The position numbers and the translations under genes are program-made. 64,000 bases of DNA from Phytopythium helicoides (taxonomy: Eukaryota > Oomycota > Peronosporomycetes > Pythiales > Pythiaceae): assembly GCA_024867545.1 (NCBI GenBank), contig JANFNE010000023.1, positions 1 to 64,000 of the forward strand. The letters are read 5' to 3'. How positions within the stretch are numbered: the stretch's first letter is position 1; every line of letters begins with the position of its first letter. The notes below the pieces were generated by a model. The model ran no database searches. It saw nothing but the letters and a program-made list of their open reading frames with translations, and was not told the DNA's origin. Below, one piece after another: positions 21,610 through 34,198 of this stretch.

Positions 21610-24600
21610 TTACAGGTCCTCCTCGAGGTACGAGATGTCGTCCCACGGGTGGCGGTAGAGCGGCTGCTTGAGGCGCTTCTGGTCGAGGAAGTGACCGATG
21701 AAGCCGATGCTGCGGCCGAGCACGAACAGACCGTTGAGGCAGCCGTGCTCAATCTGCTCGTCGGCCTCCTCGAGCGTGAAGGCGCCGCAGTTGCGCAGCA
21801 GGTCGACGAAGCAGACAGCAATGCAGCCGTCGACGTTCAGGATGAGGTTGCTGCGCTTCTTGGTCGTGATCTGCTCGACGGCGAGCGCGAACTCGAGCAC
21901 GTCGTTGCGCGGGAAGTGCTGCTGCGCGTACTCCTTGATGATCGTCACGCGCTTGTCCGGGTTCGACAGCGACTTGATGCGGTGACCAATGCCCATGATG
22001 AGCTCGTTCTTCTGCTTCATGCTCACGACGAACTCGGCAGCTGAAATGCCAGAGTCGTGCGCCTTGGAGAACATCTCGGCGGCGCGGTCAAGAGCACCAC
22101 CGAAGCGGGGGCCAATCGTCAGCAGACCCGTCACGAGCGACGAGATCAGGTCCTTGCCGGCACGAGCCGTCACGATCGTGTTGTGCGCACCCGACACGGC
22201 CGGACCGTGGTCAGCCGTCACCATGAGCACCATCTCAATGAACTTGGTCGCGTACTTGGGCAGGCGGCGCTTGAACCACAGCAGACCGAGCACACCACCG
22301 ATGCCAAGGTCATCCTCGAAGACCTGCGAGATCGGCATGCCGGCGTAGCGGAGCTCCTCGCCACGGTCGTCCGTGATCGATGAGATGAAGTTGGCCGGCT
22401 TACGGATGAGGCCGAGGTTCTTGGCCCAGGCGTAGTCCATGGGCACCTTGGGCACCGGCACCTCCGGGCGCGGCACGATCTCGCCCGACGCCACCATCTT
22501 GTCGAACTGCTGGCGGATCGCCTTGCCGAAGTTGTCGAACGTGTCGGGCACGATGGCACCGGCAGCCGCGAGCGCAGCGTTCTTGGCCGATGCAGTCTCC
22601 GACTCGCCCGTGGCGCAGGCGCCGGCGTGGCCGAACTGCACCTCGAACGGGAAGATGCGAGCGCACGTACCAATGCACCAGGCAACGACGGGCTTCTTGA
22701 TCTGGCCCGACTGGATGGCGCGGCACACGGCGAACTCGTCCGTGCCGCCGACCTCACCAAGCAGCACCATCATCTTGACCTCGGGGTTCTGCTCGTAGCG
22801 CAGGAGGTGCTGGATGAACGTCGAGCCCGGGTACTTGTCACCGCCGATGGCGACACCCTCGTACACGCCGTCCGACGACTGCGAGATGATGTTGTTCAGC
22901 TCGTTCGACATACCGCCCGACTTGGACACGTACGCGACGCTGCCCGGACGGTAGAGCTTGGACTGCACGATGTTGTCGAGCATGCCACCCGTGTTGCCAA
23001 TACGCAGGCAGCCGGGCTTGATGCCGCCGACCGTGGCCGGGCCGATGATGCCGACGTTCTTCTCGTTGGCCTTCTTGATGATCAGACGCGTCTGCGCCTC
23101 GGGCACACCCTCGGCAATGATGGCGTGCGTCTTGAGCGTGTCGCTGTGCTCGAGCGCCTCCATGGTCGACGAGAAGACCGAGCGGAAGGACGAGAAGTTG
23201 ATGAGCACGCTCACGTCCGGGAACTTCTTGACCGCCTCCTTCAGGTCCTGGAAGACCGGGATGAGACGCTCCGACGTGCCCCAGTAGAACTTGAGGTAGT
23301 GGTTGGGCGAGAACGGGAAGATCATGGCCGCAACGCTGGGCGTCTCGCGCTTGCAGAGGTAGTCAAAGTCGAGCATGCCCTGCACGGCGCGCTGCTGCAG
23401 GCCGTACACAATGCAGCGCGACTGCGCGTGCATGCGGACAATGCCCTCGTCCTGGATCACCGGACGCGGGTCGGCCGACTTCTTGGCGCCGGGAGCGAAC
23501 GGGTCCTTGCCGTCCGACTCGTCACCAGTGGCGTCGTCGTTGTCGCTCGCGCCGTTCGAGATGCTCGTGGTCGACGTCGACTTCTTCATGTCGACGGGAG
23601 CAGCGGCCTGGGCCTTGGACTCGGTCGACGGAGGCTCCATCAGTCCGAGAGCCATGGGCACAATGGCCGTGATGTGCGTCTCAGGGCCAAACACCTCGAT
23701 GGGCACGCCGGTGGAGATGCCGACCTCGCGCATGACCTCGAGGCCCTCCTGGTAGTTGGGGCCACCGCGGCGGACCCAGATGTGCACCTTGTTCTCCTTG
23801 AGCTTGGTCTGGTACTCCTTGATGGCGCGGATGATGCCCTTGAACGTCTTGGCGACGTCCGTGAAGTTGGCAATGCCACCGCCAATGATGAGCACCTTGC
23901 CACGCTCGTCAAAGTTGCGCGTCATGAGGTCCAGGATGGTCTTGGCGTACTGGTACGTGTGCGCCTCGCTTGGGGCGCCAGAGTACTCGCCGTAGTTGGC
24001 GAGCTCCTGACCGAAGCCCAGGTCGGCGATCGTGTCGGCGTAGACAACCGAGGCACCACCACCCGCGACCATGGTCCAGATGCGGCCCGTGTGGTTGAGG
24101 ATCGTGAGCTTGAGCGAAGCACCCGTCTTGGAGTCGAGGTCAGCGATGAACTCCTCCTCGGGGAACTTGGCGCGGCCGAAGGCCGGCGGGAACTCAATCT
24201 CACCCCACTTGTCGCCGACGAGGAAGTTGGCCGTCTCGTCGAGCTTGGCAGCCATGTCGAGCACCGAGATCTGCTCGCCCACGAGCACGATGGGGTTGAT
24301 CTCCATGTAGACGAAGTGCAGCGCGCGGTAGGTGTTGAGCATGGCGACGAGGAACTTGGCGAGGATGGGCTTGCGGGTCTCCTCAACCGACGAGAGCAGC
24401 TCGGCGGTGACCTCCTCCTCCGTGATCGAGTGCTCGATGTCGACCTGCAGGCGCTTAGCCTTGGCGTCGACGTCGCCGACGTCCACACCGCCCTCGTGGT
24501 GGAAGAGGATCTCCTCGCCCTGGCGGTTGGAGACGATGCAGACGTAGTGCTCATCGGCGCCCGAGTGCTTGACGAAGGGCTCGACGATGAAGTGCGTGAG

Positions 24601-24933
24601 CACGCCCGTGACGGTCTCGACCTGGATCTTCTGGTTGATGCGCTCCCAGACCCAGTCCTGCACCTGGGGCCAGGTGGCGTTGAGCAGCAGCAGGTTGGCC
24701 TTGCCACGGCGCTTGATAAGCTGGTCAGGCTTGACCACGAGCTTGTCGGCGTCCGTGAGCGTTGTGAGCCACGGGTTCTCGGCCTCGACGGCCGCGAAGA
24801 AGGCCTCGCGCGTCGTCTCGGCGCCGATCTTCTTGGCGCTCAGCTGCGCGAAGCGCTTGTTGAGCTGGAAGGCCGGCAGGCTCGTCGACAGCATGCGCTT
24901 GCCGTCGAACTCGCGGATCGCCTTGGCCGACAT
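21610..24933 (-). CDS. ACLY: ATP-citrate lyase
   Basis: A single exon encodes 1107 aa, close to the animal enzyme length. The start [12 protein letters not shown] is the conserved N-terminus; the ORF runs 39 codons further upstream without homology. Recognisable parts in order: the ATP-grasp region ([12 protein letters not shown]), MEINPIVL, the CoA-ligase part, the phosphohistidine loop FGHAGA near residue 760, and a citrate-synthase-like C-terminal part with [14 protein letters not shown]. It makes cytosolic acetyl-CoA and oxaloacetate from citrate, ATP and CoA for lipid synthesis. Unlike the two-gene form of plants and fungi, this is the fused animal-type form. Its GC-rich codons leave long antisense ORFs, which are shadows. 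Confidence 0.97.
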   Translation of the reverse strand: MSAKAIREFDGKRMLSTSLPAFQLNKRFAQLSAKKIGAETTREAFFAAVEAENPWLTTLTDADKLVVKPDQLIKRRGKANLLLLNATWPQVQDWVWERINQKIQVETVTGVLTHFIVEPFVKHSGADEHYVCIVSNRQGEEILFHHEGGVDVGDVDAKAKRLQVDIEHSITEEEVTAELLSSVEETRKPILAKFLVAMLNTYRALHFVYMEINPIVLVGEQISVLDMAAKLDETANFLVGDKWGEIEFPPAFGRAKFPEEEFIADLDSKTGASLKLTILNHTGRIWTMVAGGGASVVYADTIADLGFGQELANYGEYSGAPSEAHTYQYAKTILDLMTRNFDERGKVLIIGGGIANFTDVAKTFKGIIRAIKEYQTKLKENKVHIWVRRGGPNYQEGLEVMREVGISTGVPIEVFGPETHITAIVPMALGLMEPPSTESKAQAAAPVDMKKSTSTTSISNGASDNDDATGDESDGKDPFAPGAKKSADPRPVIQDEGIVRMHAQSRCIVYGLQQRAVQGMLDFDYLCKRETPSVAAMIFPFSPNHYLKFYWGTSERLIPVFQDLKEAVKKFPDVSVLINFSSFRSVFSSTMEALEHSDTLKTHAIIAEGVPEAQTRLIIKKANEKNVGIIGPATVGGIKPGCLRIGNTGGMLDNIVQSKLYRPGSVAYVSKSGGMSNELNNIISQSSDGVYEGVAIGGDKYPGSTFIQHLLRYEQNPEVKMMVLLGEVGGTDEFAVCRAIQSGQIKKPVVAWCIGTCARIFPFEVQFGHAGACATGESETASAKNAALAAAGAIVPDTFDNFGKAIRQQFDKMVASGEIVPRPEVPVPKVPMDYAWAKNLGLIRKPANFISSITDDRGEELRYAGMPISQVFEDDLGIGGVLGLLWFKRRLPKYATKFIEMVLMVTADHGPAVSGAHNTIVTARAGKDLISSLVTGLLTIGPRFGGALDRAAEMFSKAHDSGISAAEFVVSMKQKNELIMGIGHRIKSLSNPDKRVTIIKEYAQQHFPRNDVLEFALAVEQITTKKRSNLILNVDGCIAVCFVDLLRNCGAFTLEEADEQIEHGCLNGLFVLGRSIGFIGHFLDQKRLKQPLYRHPWDDISYLEEDL

Positions 24934-25050
24934 GGCTGCTGCTCGTCGGAGGCGCTGGAGAGCAGGAGAGGAGTGCGAGCCGCCGCGCAAATTGGAGAAT
25001 GAGCTGCTTGTTGGCGAGCACTGGCGGCGGGCGTGCGTAGCTCCCCGCAC

Positions 25051-25130
25051 TGACTTGGCTTCACTATGGCGACGTCACGAGACGGCCACGTCGGGTCGCA
25101 CGGGGATCGCGGTATAGTGAAACCAAGTCA
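25051..25130. promoter_or_regulatory. 17-bp inverted repeat upstream of ACLY
   Basis: TGACTTGGCTTCACTAT is mirrored by ATAGTGAAACCAAGTCA with 16 of 17 bases matching and a 46-bp spacer. It starts about 118 bp upstream of the ACLY ATG. It could be a regulatory dyad or a tiny foldback element. Confidence 0.5.
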
Positions 25131-25149
25131 ACGGCGGCGGCGTGGGATA

Positions 25150-25166
25150 ACCGGTAGGATACCGGT
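25150..25166. promoter_or_regulatory. ACCGGT-N5-ACCGGT dyad
   Basis: Two ACCGGT sites 11 bp apart, upstream of ACLY. The same arrangement occurs at 31342-31358, 32137-32153 and 47646-47662. Confidence 0.55.
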
Positions 25167-25494
25167 TACGCCCCGTCTCGCAAAGGCTGCTTGGTGCGCA
25201 CGCAGATGCCGACGCGTCATCGGTCCGCAATGCGCAACAAACACTTGAAAAATGTATGGGTATTGCAACATGAGGGGACGCGCGGTGTCACAAGGGGCCT
25301 CTAATACAACGCGATGACATCATTCGGTCAGAAATGGCGTTCGGCCATGACGCATTGCTCGAACATCAGTAGATTTTGACTAAAAAGTCAATATGTACTG
25401 ATATATAATAGGCAAGAGCGATGACGTTGACGCGAATGCAGGTCGCTTAGCGGGGTGCGTCATCGCGATAGCGTCCCTTCCCTGCACGGACGCA

Positions 25495-25520
25495 AACGCG
25501 GCCACGTACGTGGCCGCGTT
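25495..25520. repeat. perfect 26-bp palindrome
   Basis: The half site AACGCGGCCACGT is followed directly by its exact reverse complement. It is centred on ACGTACGT, about 560 bp upstream of the ACLY start and 470 bp downstream of the next gene's stop. Confidence 0.7.
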
Positions 25521-25992
25521 GGCCATCAACACGCAGCGCACACGCTCAGCGCTACTCTAATCCAACGTTTACAGGGCCGGGCGAGCATGCAGAGCGTGCC
25601 TGCGAGTGGCCGGGAGGGACAGCCGGCCCCCTGCCTGTCCTACAGTGTACGCGGAGGAAGGAGGCTCGTTCGAGGGCGGCCCGATGACGCGGCGGCGAAT
25701 GACGTAGCGCCTGACCCGGTTGAACCTTCGGAACGTCCACGCAAACAACCAGGAAGGGAAGACACTAGGCGCTCCAAGCAACGACGTCATGAGGTTTGTA
25801 TCGAGAAGGATCCTCTCCTGCCGGCTGAGCGACAACCTCGACTGGGTTCAAAGCCGACGGCGTCATCGCTCGCTGCCATCGCGTTCTCTCGTCGGTGCCA
25901 TCGGCTCCTCCTTTTTCGTTCCAAAAGACCACCACCAGACCAGGCCGCCAGACGGGTTGATTGGATGCGCCCCAGCCTGCGTCTCAGCTGCG

Positions 25993-27139
25993 TCAGTCGC
26001 TGGGCGCGCGCTGGCGGTGGCGCGCGAGCCGCTGCAGGTAGCTCGTGCCCTGCAGGAACTGTGCGTACGCCGCTGGCTGCGCGCTCCGACTCCGTGCGCG
26101 GTCCTGACAGAGAGAAAGAACAGCCAACTTGAACAATCTGCTCGGCTCGGCGAGAAACGAGAGCGCGGTGTTGCTGTCCATTCATCGCACCTGGTCTCGC
26201 GTGCGCTCGTCGCCGGCGCTCTTCAGTCGCCGCAGCGGCGCTGGAGGTGAGACAGCGGCCGAGCCTTCCACCGCGGCCGGCGCGTAGCCGTCCACGAACG
26301 CGTCAAAGCAGCTCGCGGGGCTCAGCGGCGCGCTCGACGACACCACGGAGCTGTTTGCAGTCGGGGAGATGGGCCGGCGCGCTACTACTTCAGCCAGCAC
26401 CTAAGCAGCATTGAGAGATGGTGAGGCGGGGCCGAGCCCAATCGCACAATCTGAAAGTGCTGGACCCTCCGATCCGCACAGACACGCGAAGCAAAGGCAA
26501 ACCTGGTTGCGCAGACGCTCGCGCCGCTGGCGGTAGCGGTCGCTCGTGACGCCGTGGCGCTGGCCCGAGCCAATGCCGCCGCCCTGCTCGCACCTATCAA
26601 CACCGCAAGCGATTCGCCGAGCGCGGTGCCGCCGCAAGGTCAGCACCTCATGTCCCATTGTGTTTCTTTGCGCCGCGGTGCACGCACTCGGTGGCGATGG
26701 CGTCCGCCGTTGGGGGCGCGTAATCGCCGCCGCCTACGACCTTGGTGCTCGACATGGCCGCGCTCTGGGCATCGCCGACATTGCGTTTCACCCTATTGCA
26801 TCGACCACCAACACGACATTTTGCTTCAGACTCGTAGACAAGGCAGACACCACTCGAAGCCCATCCCGTTCGTCGACAGCAAAGCGACTGGAGAGACGCC
26901 ACGCACCTCGCGAACTCGCGGCCGTATCGCTCGCGCTGCACGGCGCGCAGTAGCGTGTTGATGGGGCTCTGCCGGAAAGTCGACGGGATCACATACGCTC
27001 CTGGTCCAGCAGCCACCGAGTGCCCGCGCTGGATGTAGCTATGGCGGTGGTCTTTCACTTCTGTGGCGACTTTCACAGCCAAAGACGCATGGAGAGGAGC
27101 CTGCACATCACTTGTCGTCACGCCAGTAGTTGTTGCCAT
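25993..27139 (-). CDS. unknown protein, 5 short exons
   Basis: Exons are 27139-26907, 26792-26688, 26593-26503, 26400-26191 and 26103-25993. Every junction has GT-AG ends and phases agree throughout (2, 2, 0, 0), giving 249 aa. Visible parts: an N-terminal TVTS-like polar leader, SFRQ-like FRQSPINTLLRAVQRERYG, a Gly-rich ECEQGGGIGSGQRHGVTSD, a basic helix DRYRQRRERLRNQ, an Ala/Ser/Pro segment, and a C-terminal AYAQFLQGTSYLQRLARHR. No signal peptide or membrane span. The consistent phase across four introns is the main evidence that it is real. I do not recognise the family. Confidence 0.65.
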
Positions 27140-27325
27140 CTTCGTGGCAGCTACTGCAATGGTCAGTGAATGGTTCTGTTGGACGACTCGGTGAGTTCGA
27201 TCTGCGATTTGGTTGAGCGGCTAAAATTGACTTGGAATCGTGTTTTGGGCTTTGAAGGATGCGTGCACTTGCACGTCTCTCGATATTGCACAACAAACAG
27301 CCAACGATTTGGAGTCGGAGGAAGC

Positions 27326-30300
27326 TCAAACATACTTGGGTACGTACAAGCCTTGTCTGGCAGGAGTTGTCGCTTTGTCCGCTCCTAACGCCGCACCGCT
27401 CTTTTTGTTTGCGATGGCTGGATGCGCTGGACGCGAAGAGGGACGTGGACTTGTCAAATCGATCACGACAGGCTTTGAGCGATCCGATCGTGGCTTCTTC
27501 TCAGCTCGCTCTTCACCTTCGGGCTGGCTTGTATTCTCCGATCCTCGCTTATCGCCGCCTGAGGGAACCTCCGTATCGTTGAATAAAGAGTCTTCGGCAC
27601 CGTCGTGCTCTCCGATGATTGCATCATGCAAAGCTGTAGTAGCTCCTGGGAGTACGAGTCCGTCCTCATCAATCTCTACCGATTCGCGCTTCGCGTCCAG
27701 CTCAATTTCGTCCATGTCGCTTAATGGAGAGTCTTCGCCAACTTCCTGCTCCCCAACAATTGCTTCATGCATAATACTCGTGGCGCCTGGAAGCGAGAAC
27801 TCTTCATCGTCACTCTCCAACGGGTCATCCTTCTCGATCTGGCTCACGGTCTCTCCAGAGGTTACTTCACCAGTCGTACTGACCGATGTCTGCGTTTGCA
27901 GCACGTCTGCTACCAGTTCGTCAGCGACTTCGACCATTTCCTCTTCATTCTCGTCCACGCTGGACTCCCTGTTCTTCGACTTTCTGCCCTTGGATGCTTG
28001 AGGCTTCTCGTACATGAACCGATTCTCTTGGAGAATAATTCCGTTGCTGTCGCGCTGATATGCGTCTTGGATGTCTTTCAGCACTCCACCCTCCTTCCAG
28101 CACAGCAAGTTCTTGATCCCAAACAGCTCGCCCTGATTCCGCCGGTCACCCTGCACGCCTTCAAAGTATCTTGGAGCCTTGGCCCCCTTGAGCGTCGTGT
28201 CACTCAACTGCTGCTTGTAAATCTGGCGCACGTAGATCATTTCCTCGATGGTACCGAGGGTGATAAGTCGATACACTTGTACATCCTTGGTCTGTCCGAT
28301 CCGATACGCGCGGTCTTGAGCTTGGCAGTCATGGGCTGGATTCCAGCTAGGGTCAAATATGACGACATTTGTTGCGCTAGGGAGGTTGAGACCCACCCCT
28401 CCAGCCTTGGTGCTGATGAGAAACACGCTCACGTTGCTGTCACCGCGGTTGAAATCGTTTACGAGCTGCAGGCGCTCCTCAACCTTGGTGTTGCCATCGA
28501 GTCGAGAGTATCCAATCGCCTTGCTGATTAGAAAGAACTGAAGGATGTCCAGCATCCGTGTGCTCCGGCTGAATAGCAGCGTTTTTTGTCGCCGCCGTTG
28601 CCATACTGCGAGAAGTTTCTCCAGCACGAGCATCTTCCCGCACGTAGTAGTACCTAATGCTCGTGTTTCCCGGAACGTCGTAACCTGATGGACACCGCCA
28701 ACAGCATCAACATCCTCGCCGAACGCTTGTCTAGCAAATCTAGCAGCATAGGCTTGAATTTCTGGTGGGTCTCGTGGATTCACCTTCAGAAGCTCCATGT
28801 GATTCGACAACTTGAGAAGTTGAGCAACGCATACGAGACCCATGCAGTTTGGGCAATTACGACACCCTTGCCCGTTGCGGTGGAACCTGCTCCAGATGAT
28901 TGCTTCCGATTCGGATGCGCCAATGTCCATCGGTGTATGGTAGCAGCACACTTTTCGTTTGCGCTTACTGGGCCGATCGCAATCACACGGCTCCTCGCCA
29001 CCTCGCAACAATTCAAACTCGGGCATTGCGAGAATTCGCTTGTACGCAGCCATTTGCAGCGGCGTGAGGTCGCAAAAAACGACTTGGTCGCGCTTCTTGA
29101 CTTCCTGGAACTGCGGGTTGATCTCTTTCTCGCGGCGCAAATAGTATGGGACCAGCTTCTGGCGCAGCTTTTTCTCTTTGAGACGGCTGCGCTCCAGTGC
29201 TTCGCGCGCTGCCGACTTCTTCCGCCCATACTTGATGTCATTACCGTAATAGATGCTGAACTCTGGCCACGAGCCAAGAACACCCGGCGCGATGGTATCA
29301 ACGAGGCAGTGAAGTTCCTTCTCATTATTCTGCATGAGCGTTCCGGTCAACCCAATTTTCTTTTTGCACTTGACGGCCTTGACTGCCTTCGTGAGTTGTG
29401 CGTCGGGGTTTTTGAGGCAATGCATTTCATCAAGGATAACAACTTCCCAGGCAATGGCATGCAGCCGCTCAATCAAGATCTTCAAAATATCGTAGCTGCA
29501 GATTACGATTTCAAATTCGCCCCTGTGTTCACGTGGAGCCATGGTTTGGTGGTTAGTGATAAACTAGCATGCAGAAGTATTATTTCATTGCGTAGGCGGT
29601 GGGTACCTCTCAATCTGGTCCAAAAGTGCTTCTCGCTCTTGAGGCTTTCCGTGTAGAATTATAGTTGAGCAGCAGAGCCAAATGTTCAGCTCGGACTCCC
29701 AATTGTGGAGCAAGGAGGCAGGTACAACAATCAAGATAGGGGCAGGGCCGCCGCGAAATGGATCGCCTCCACCGTGATGGCATTGCTCTCTCCGAGCTTT
29801 GCGAAGCTCTCTCCATGCTTGCTTGTCCTCGGGCTGGCCAGTCTTTTTCATAATAGCCGCAAGCAAGGCGATGACTTGAATCGTCTTGCCGAGTCCCATT
29901 TCATCGCCGAGTATAGCGCCAGTGTTGTTGAAATAAGCCCGAGCAAGGAACTCTACACCTTCGCGCTGGTAATCGAAGAGGTAGTTGTTGATGTTTGCGC
30001 ACACGGACAGGTTGGCTGGAGGCATCCCCTCCGGTGTCGACAGCTCCATGGGGCCAACCTCATTCTATGGACGGGCACACACGGGATTAGACGCGACCGG
30101 ATCGCGCTAGGCGTGCAAGCATACACGCACCGAGGGTGGAGGGAGCTTCGGCCAATGCTCGTCAAAACCATCGGTCGTATCTTGCTGGAGGACCTCCATG
30201 GACTGGCGCTTCCGCTTGCGTGGCACTCTAGTTTGTATCCGTGGTGCAGACAATGATGGTGTCGAGTGCCCACCACTGGGCGAAGCCTTTTGTGCTGATA

Positions 30301-31291
30301 AACCTGGCGTCAAAGCGGTGCCAGCGGCCCTTTCGGGCTCACTGCCACTAGCATCAGAGAACCACAAGTCATCGCCAGCGTCGCTGGTGCTAAATCGGCT
30401 TGGTCGCCTGTCGTTATCATTTGCTGATGCAGAATCCACTGAGCCCACAACTGTCGTATCCACACTACATCGCCGCTCATTTGCCTGCTTCTTTTCGGAA
30501 TCGTTGCGCGTCTCGAGGGATTGGCGTCGCTTGTTCCGCACGTCTTCGAACGTCTCTGCGCTTCGAAATGGCGACACGTACTTGCTGCGGGGAGCTGCTG
30601 CGTTGCTGGCCGCCTCGAGCTGCTCCTCCCAGAACGTCTTCTTCCTACTCGGCAGCTCTGGCTCGACCGATGGCTCGCTTTGCCGTGTTGACTCCACAGA
30701 CTCTTTGCGCGGCTGCTTCCCAATGGTCTTGAAGTCGTCCGTCGCTGTTGCCGGCTTGCTACACGCCCCCGACGGTTTGAAGCCGTACTTGCGCGCGATG
30801 CGTTCACTAGCCGACAGCTCCTTCTCGTCCTCTTGCTTCTGCCCCACCTGCTCAACTGGCAGGGACCGAGCACTCCCAACCGTTCCCACTAGCGTCGACG
30901 ACGTCTCCTTCTTGCTTTCAGCGCTGCTCGGTCGGCGCGGCATGAGGTTCATCAACAGCTCACGCGCCGAAACGACCTTCTTTGGTGCGTCCAACCCGCT
31001 TCTCCAGCTCGAACCGCTCTCGAATCGCGACGAGCGACTACTCGAAGATGCCGACGTCCTCTCAACCTTCGTGGGCCTCGCCGAGACGCCGCGTTTGCGC
31101 TCTACGGCTGGGCCGTCGACGAGAAGCGCCATCAAGTCATCGTCAAGACCTTTCTCGGCCGGCACAGCGCGCCTGGAGCTCCAAGAGGCCGCGATGGACG
31201 CAGGAGACGGCGCCGCGAACGCTCGGGAGGCAGTCGGAGCCGCCACGGGGCTGCCGGACTCGTCGTCGCTGCTCGAGAGCAGCTCGGCCAT
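27326..31291 (-). CDS. ERCC6L2: ERCC6L2-type SNF2 DNA-dependent ATPase, 3 exons
   Basis: Exons are 31291-30131, 30064-29607 and 29522-27326 (phases 0 and 2), about 1271 aa. The first exon is a disordered Ser/Arg/Lys-rich leader of about 390 residues. SNF2 motifs: LFDYQREGVEFL, Walker A DEMGLGKT, motif II DEMH (usually DEAH), GLTGTLMQNN, FSRSTRMLDIL, STKAGGVGLNLPSA and QDRAYRIGQ. The EPCDC...CCY cysteines, YKQQLSDTTLKGAKAPRYF and GELFGIKNLL mark the ERCC6L2 branch of the Rad26/CSB family, linked to DNA repair (family knowledge). An additional cysteine cluster GCRNCPNCMGLVC sits after it. The tail is acidic. Confidence 0.92.
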
Positions 31292-31341
31292 GTTGCCGAG
31301 GGTGACACGCTAATGATGGCGACGCCTTCCTGAGCCATGAA

Positions 31342-31358
31342 ACCGGTCGTGTACCGGT
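31342..31358. promoter_or_regulatory. ACCGGT-N5-ACCGGT dyad
   Basis: Spacer CGTGT; located 50 bp upstream of the ERCC6L2-type start (minus strand). Confidence 0.55.
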
Positions 31359-31580
31359 ATATCGTGGCTGCCGTCGACGGTCATGGCGCTGTCATGGTGC
31401 GGGCACCATGGCACCACGTCGGGAAACGCTGGCAGCTCGCACTGCATGCTACATATGCGTCGCTGCTGGCATGGCATCCTGCACGACCTTCTGCCTGTGA
31501 AAGTGTACTAGATCACTCGCCATGGCACAAGCCAGCTTCATGGACGGCACCAAGAGGCGAGACGGTCTCGCCACGCCATA

Positions 31581-31581
<1 letters not shown>

Positions 31582-31611
<30 letters not shown>
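31582..31611. repeat. (GCA)10 microsatellite
   Basis: Ten perfect GCA units, 3' of NOP10; they are not in a recognised gene. Confidence 0.95.
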
Positions 31612-31667
31612 CTGGTCAGAAGGAAGAGCACGTGCAGCATCATGTATCCTGTATAAAATTACACGCT

Positions 31668-31687
31668 TCTCTCTCTCTCTCTCTCTC
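31668..31687. repeat. CT dinucleotide microsatellite
   Basis: About ten TC/CT units in the likely 3' UTR of NOP10. Confidence 0.9.
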
Positions 31688-31762
31688 GGGCGGCAGCATC
31701 TCGTTCGTCCATCGAGCAGCTCCGGTCGACGTTGCCTGCTTTGTGGTCGTGAACTCGCCCGC

Positions 31763-32036
31763 CTAGTGGAAGATCGGGTCGGGCGTCTGCGTGGGCAGCA
31801 GGCCGAAGCGCTTCTTGGTGATGATGCGCTCCTTGGAGAACTTGTCGTCGGGCGAGAAGCGCGCCGGGTGCGCCGAGTGCGTGGGCTTGCCCTGCGGGTC
31901 CTCCTTCTGCGCTCAACATCCAAGATATGCGTTAGGCCACGTACAAAAGGGGCGCCCATGCAATGTCCAGCTACGCCCGCACCTTGAGCGTGTAGACGCG
32001 CTTGCCGTCCTCGCCCGTGTAGTACATGAGGTGCAT
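31763..32036 (-). CDS. NOP10: H/ACA snoRNP protein NOP10, 2 exons
   Basis: Exons are 32036-31983 and 31906-31763, joined in phase 0 (AAG|GTGCGG, GCGCAG|AAG). The product is 65 aa, as expected for the family. [18 protein letters not shown] is followed by the near-invariant core [16 protein letters not shown] and [15 protein letters not shown]10 is a core protein of H/ACA ribonucleoproteins, which pseudouridylate rRNA (family knowledge). The gene is too short and too split to show as a long ORF; larger open frames on the same strand are shadows. It diverges from Ran. Confidence 0.95.
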
Positions 32037-32792
32037 GGTGCTCGAAGCTTGATGATAAAGGCGAAACTGAGTGATCGGGTGGCCGGAAGGCGAGGCTGGC
32101 AACCAGTCGCGCGAGGAGGCAAAAACCGGTTTTAGTACCGGTCCAAAACCGGTGGCACGAATCGTGCAATTCCCTTCGACCATTCAAAGAATTGAGTGCG
32201 CAAAAAGTCACTCCTAGTATGGTGTACCGTACCTGCGTACCGTGGTTTTCAATTCATTGAATTGTTGATAGTCCCTCTTTCGATAGAGTGACCCCTCGCG
32301 CGGATTGGCTAGAAAGATCCCGCCACTTTGGCTGGCTGGCGGCCGCGGCCGCGGCGGGGCGGCCACTTCGCCTTTTCCGCGCGCTAGTTGGCAAAACCGA
32401 TCGCAGCAAGCACCCATGGTACGTGAAGGAGACAGACGCTCTCTCTTGCGTTCCCCCCTCCCTCCCCCCTGTGCACGTCGCGTCTGGCGCGCTTCGCCGT
32501 CGTCCGCTCGTTCCATCGGTGCCGCTCGCGGCGTCGGACGCGCGCTGGAAGCGCCGCTAAGTCCGACAAAGGAACTGGGCGGTTCCGAGTGCTACAGACG
32601 GTCTCGACGGCGTCGAGGAGCGCCGTCTAGCAGGTCGGTCGGACGGTCGATGCGAATGGCCGGAGAGCGAGAGGACGGGCGGCCAAGACGCCCGTGTGGG
32701 GCCAGGGAGAAGACGCAAAGATACCGGCGGGACGCGCTTCGAGGAGCGTGGCGGTTGGAGAATGGAAGGCTCATGAGGCGTTGGCGGTGGCT
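32037..32792. other. divergent NOP10/Ran promoter region
   Basis: 756 bp with three ACCGGT sites (32125-32153), GTACCGTACCTGCGTACCGT near 32225, a GGCCGCGGCCGCGGC block near 32340 and pyrimidine runs near 32455. No gene seen. Confidence 0.5.
32125..32153. promoter_or_regulatory. triple ACCGGT cluster
   Basis: Three ACCGGT sites with 6-bp and 5-bp spacers, about 90 bp upstream of the NOP10 ATG, in the NOP10/Ran divergent region. Confidence 0.55.
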
Positions 32793-33609
<817 letters not shown>

Positions 33610-34198
33610 GCGCTCGTGAAGGCAACGCGCCGGACTCGTTCGCTCTAGAGCACGATGGCGCGCGGAGACCGGGCGCAGTTCGCTTTTCTCGGAGCCTCCT
33701 TGAAATTGAAAATGATATCGAGTCTTCGCCGGCGACGATGAACGACGAGCCATCTCCGCGGCGATCCTAGCTGAAGACAAAGCGGCGCGCGGGGGCGGTG
33801 GAAGAGGAGGCGGCGTTGAATGCATTTTATTTTTTTGTTCATGACGACCCGAGGAGGGGACCATTTTATCGCGAGGTAGATCAGTAGCTTTTCCCATTCC
33901 AACACGCAGCCAACACGTTGGTTTCCACTCGCATCCGCCGCTTGTTGACCGTTGCTTTTTGTTGTCGGGTGGCTTTGCATGCCGAACGTCGAGCAGCTCA
34001 ATACAAATTCTTCTGTTTGCATCGAGTGTTGCCGTTCCATCTGATACAAATAGCGCATATTCTCAAACTATTTTAAGCAAGCGCATGTAGTCTCATAGGT
34101 TGAGAGCTGGACACCCGCCAGCTGGCTGTCATGTCGCCGTGCACTTGCAGACAGCGGCAAAAGCAGACAAGCCGGAGGAAGACGTTGACCAGCAGCCC
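33610..34198. other. intergenic
   Basis: Ran 3' flank and the promoter of the transporter gene. Short ORFs only; no motif recognised. An alternative upstream ATG at 34131 for the transporter is out of frame. Confidence 0.4.

Larger units (their letters stand above)
24934..25992. other. ACLY upstream region with palindromes
   Basis: About 1.06 kb with no convincing gene. It holds a 17-bp inverted repeat (25051-25067 and 25114-25130), an ACCGGT-N5-ACCGGT dyad (25150-25166) and a perfect 26-bp palindrome (25495-25520). Confidence 0.6.
31292..31762. other. intergenic with microsatellites
   Basis: Between the ERCC6L2-type start and the NOP10 stop. It contains ACCGGT-N5-ACCGGT (31342-31358), a (GCA)10 tract and a CT tract. 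Confidence 0.6.

Noticed and set aside
22627..25002. 791-codon plus-strand ORF opposite ATP-citrate lyase
   Set aside because: Antisense shadow caused by strong GC bias at third positions; composition is Leu/Arg/Val/Asp heavy with no domain, and the other strand has full ACLY homology.
25455..26132. 225-codon plus-strand ORF
   Set aside because: Arg/Ala/Pro composition, no motif, and it overlaps phase-consistent exons on the other strand.
30198..31313. 371-codon ORF opposite the ERCC6L2 first exon
   Set aside because: Mirror of a Ser/Arg-rich disordered leader; the minus strand continues into SNF2 motifs with good splices.
31513..32211. 232-codon minus-strand ORF over NOP10
   Set aside because: Wrong frame relative to the NOP10 exons; contains a run from the GCA microsatellite.
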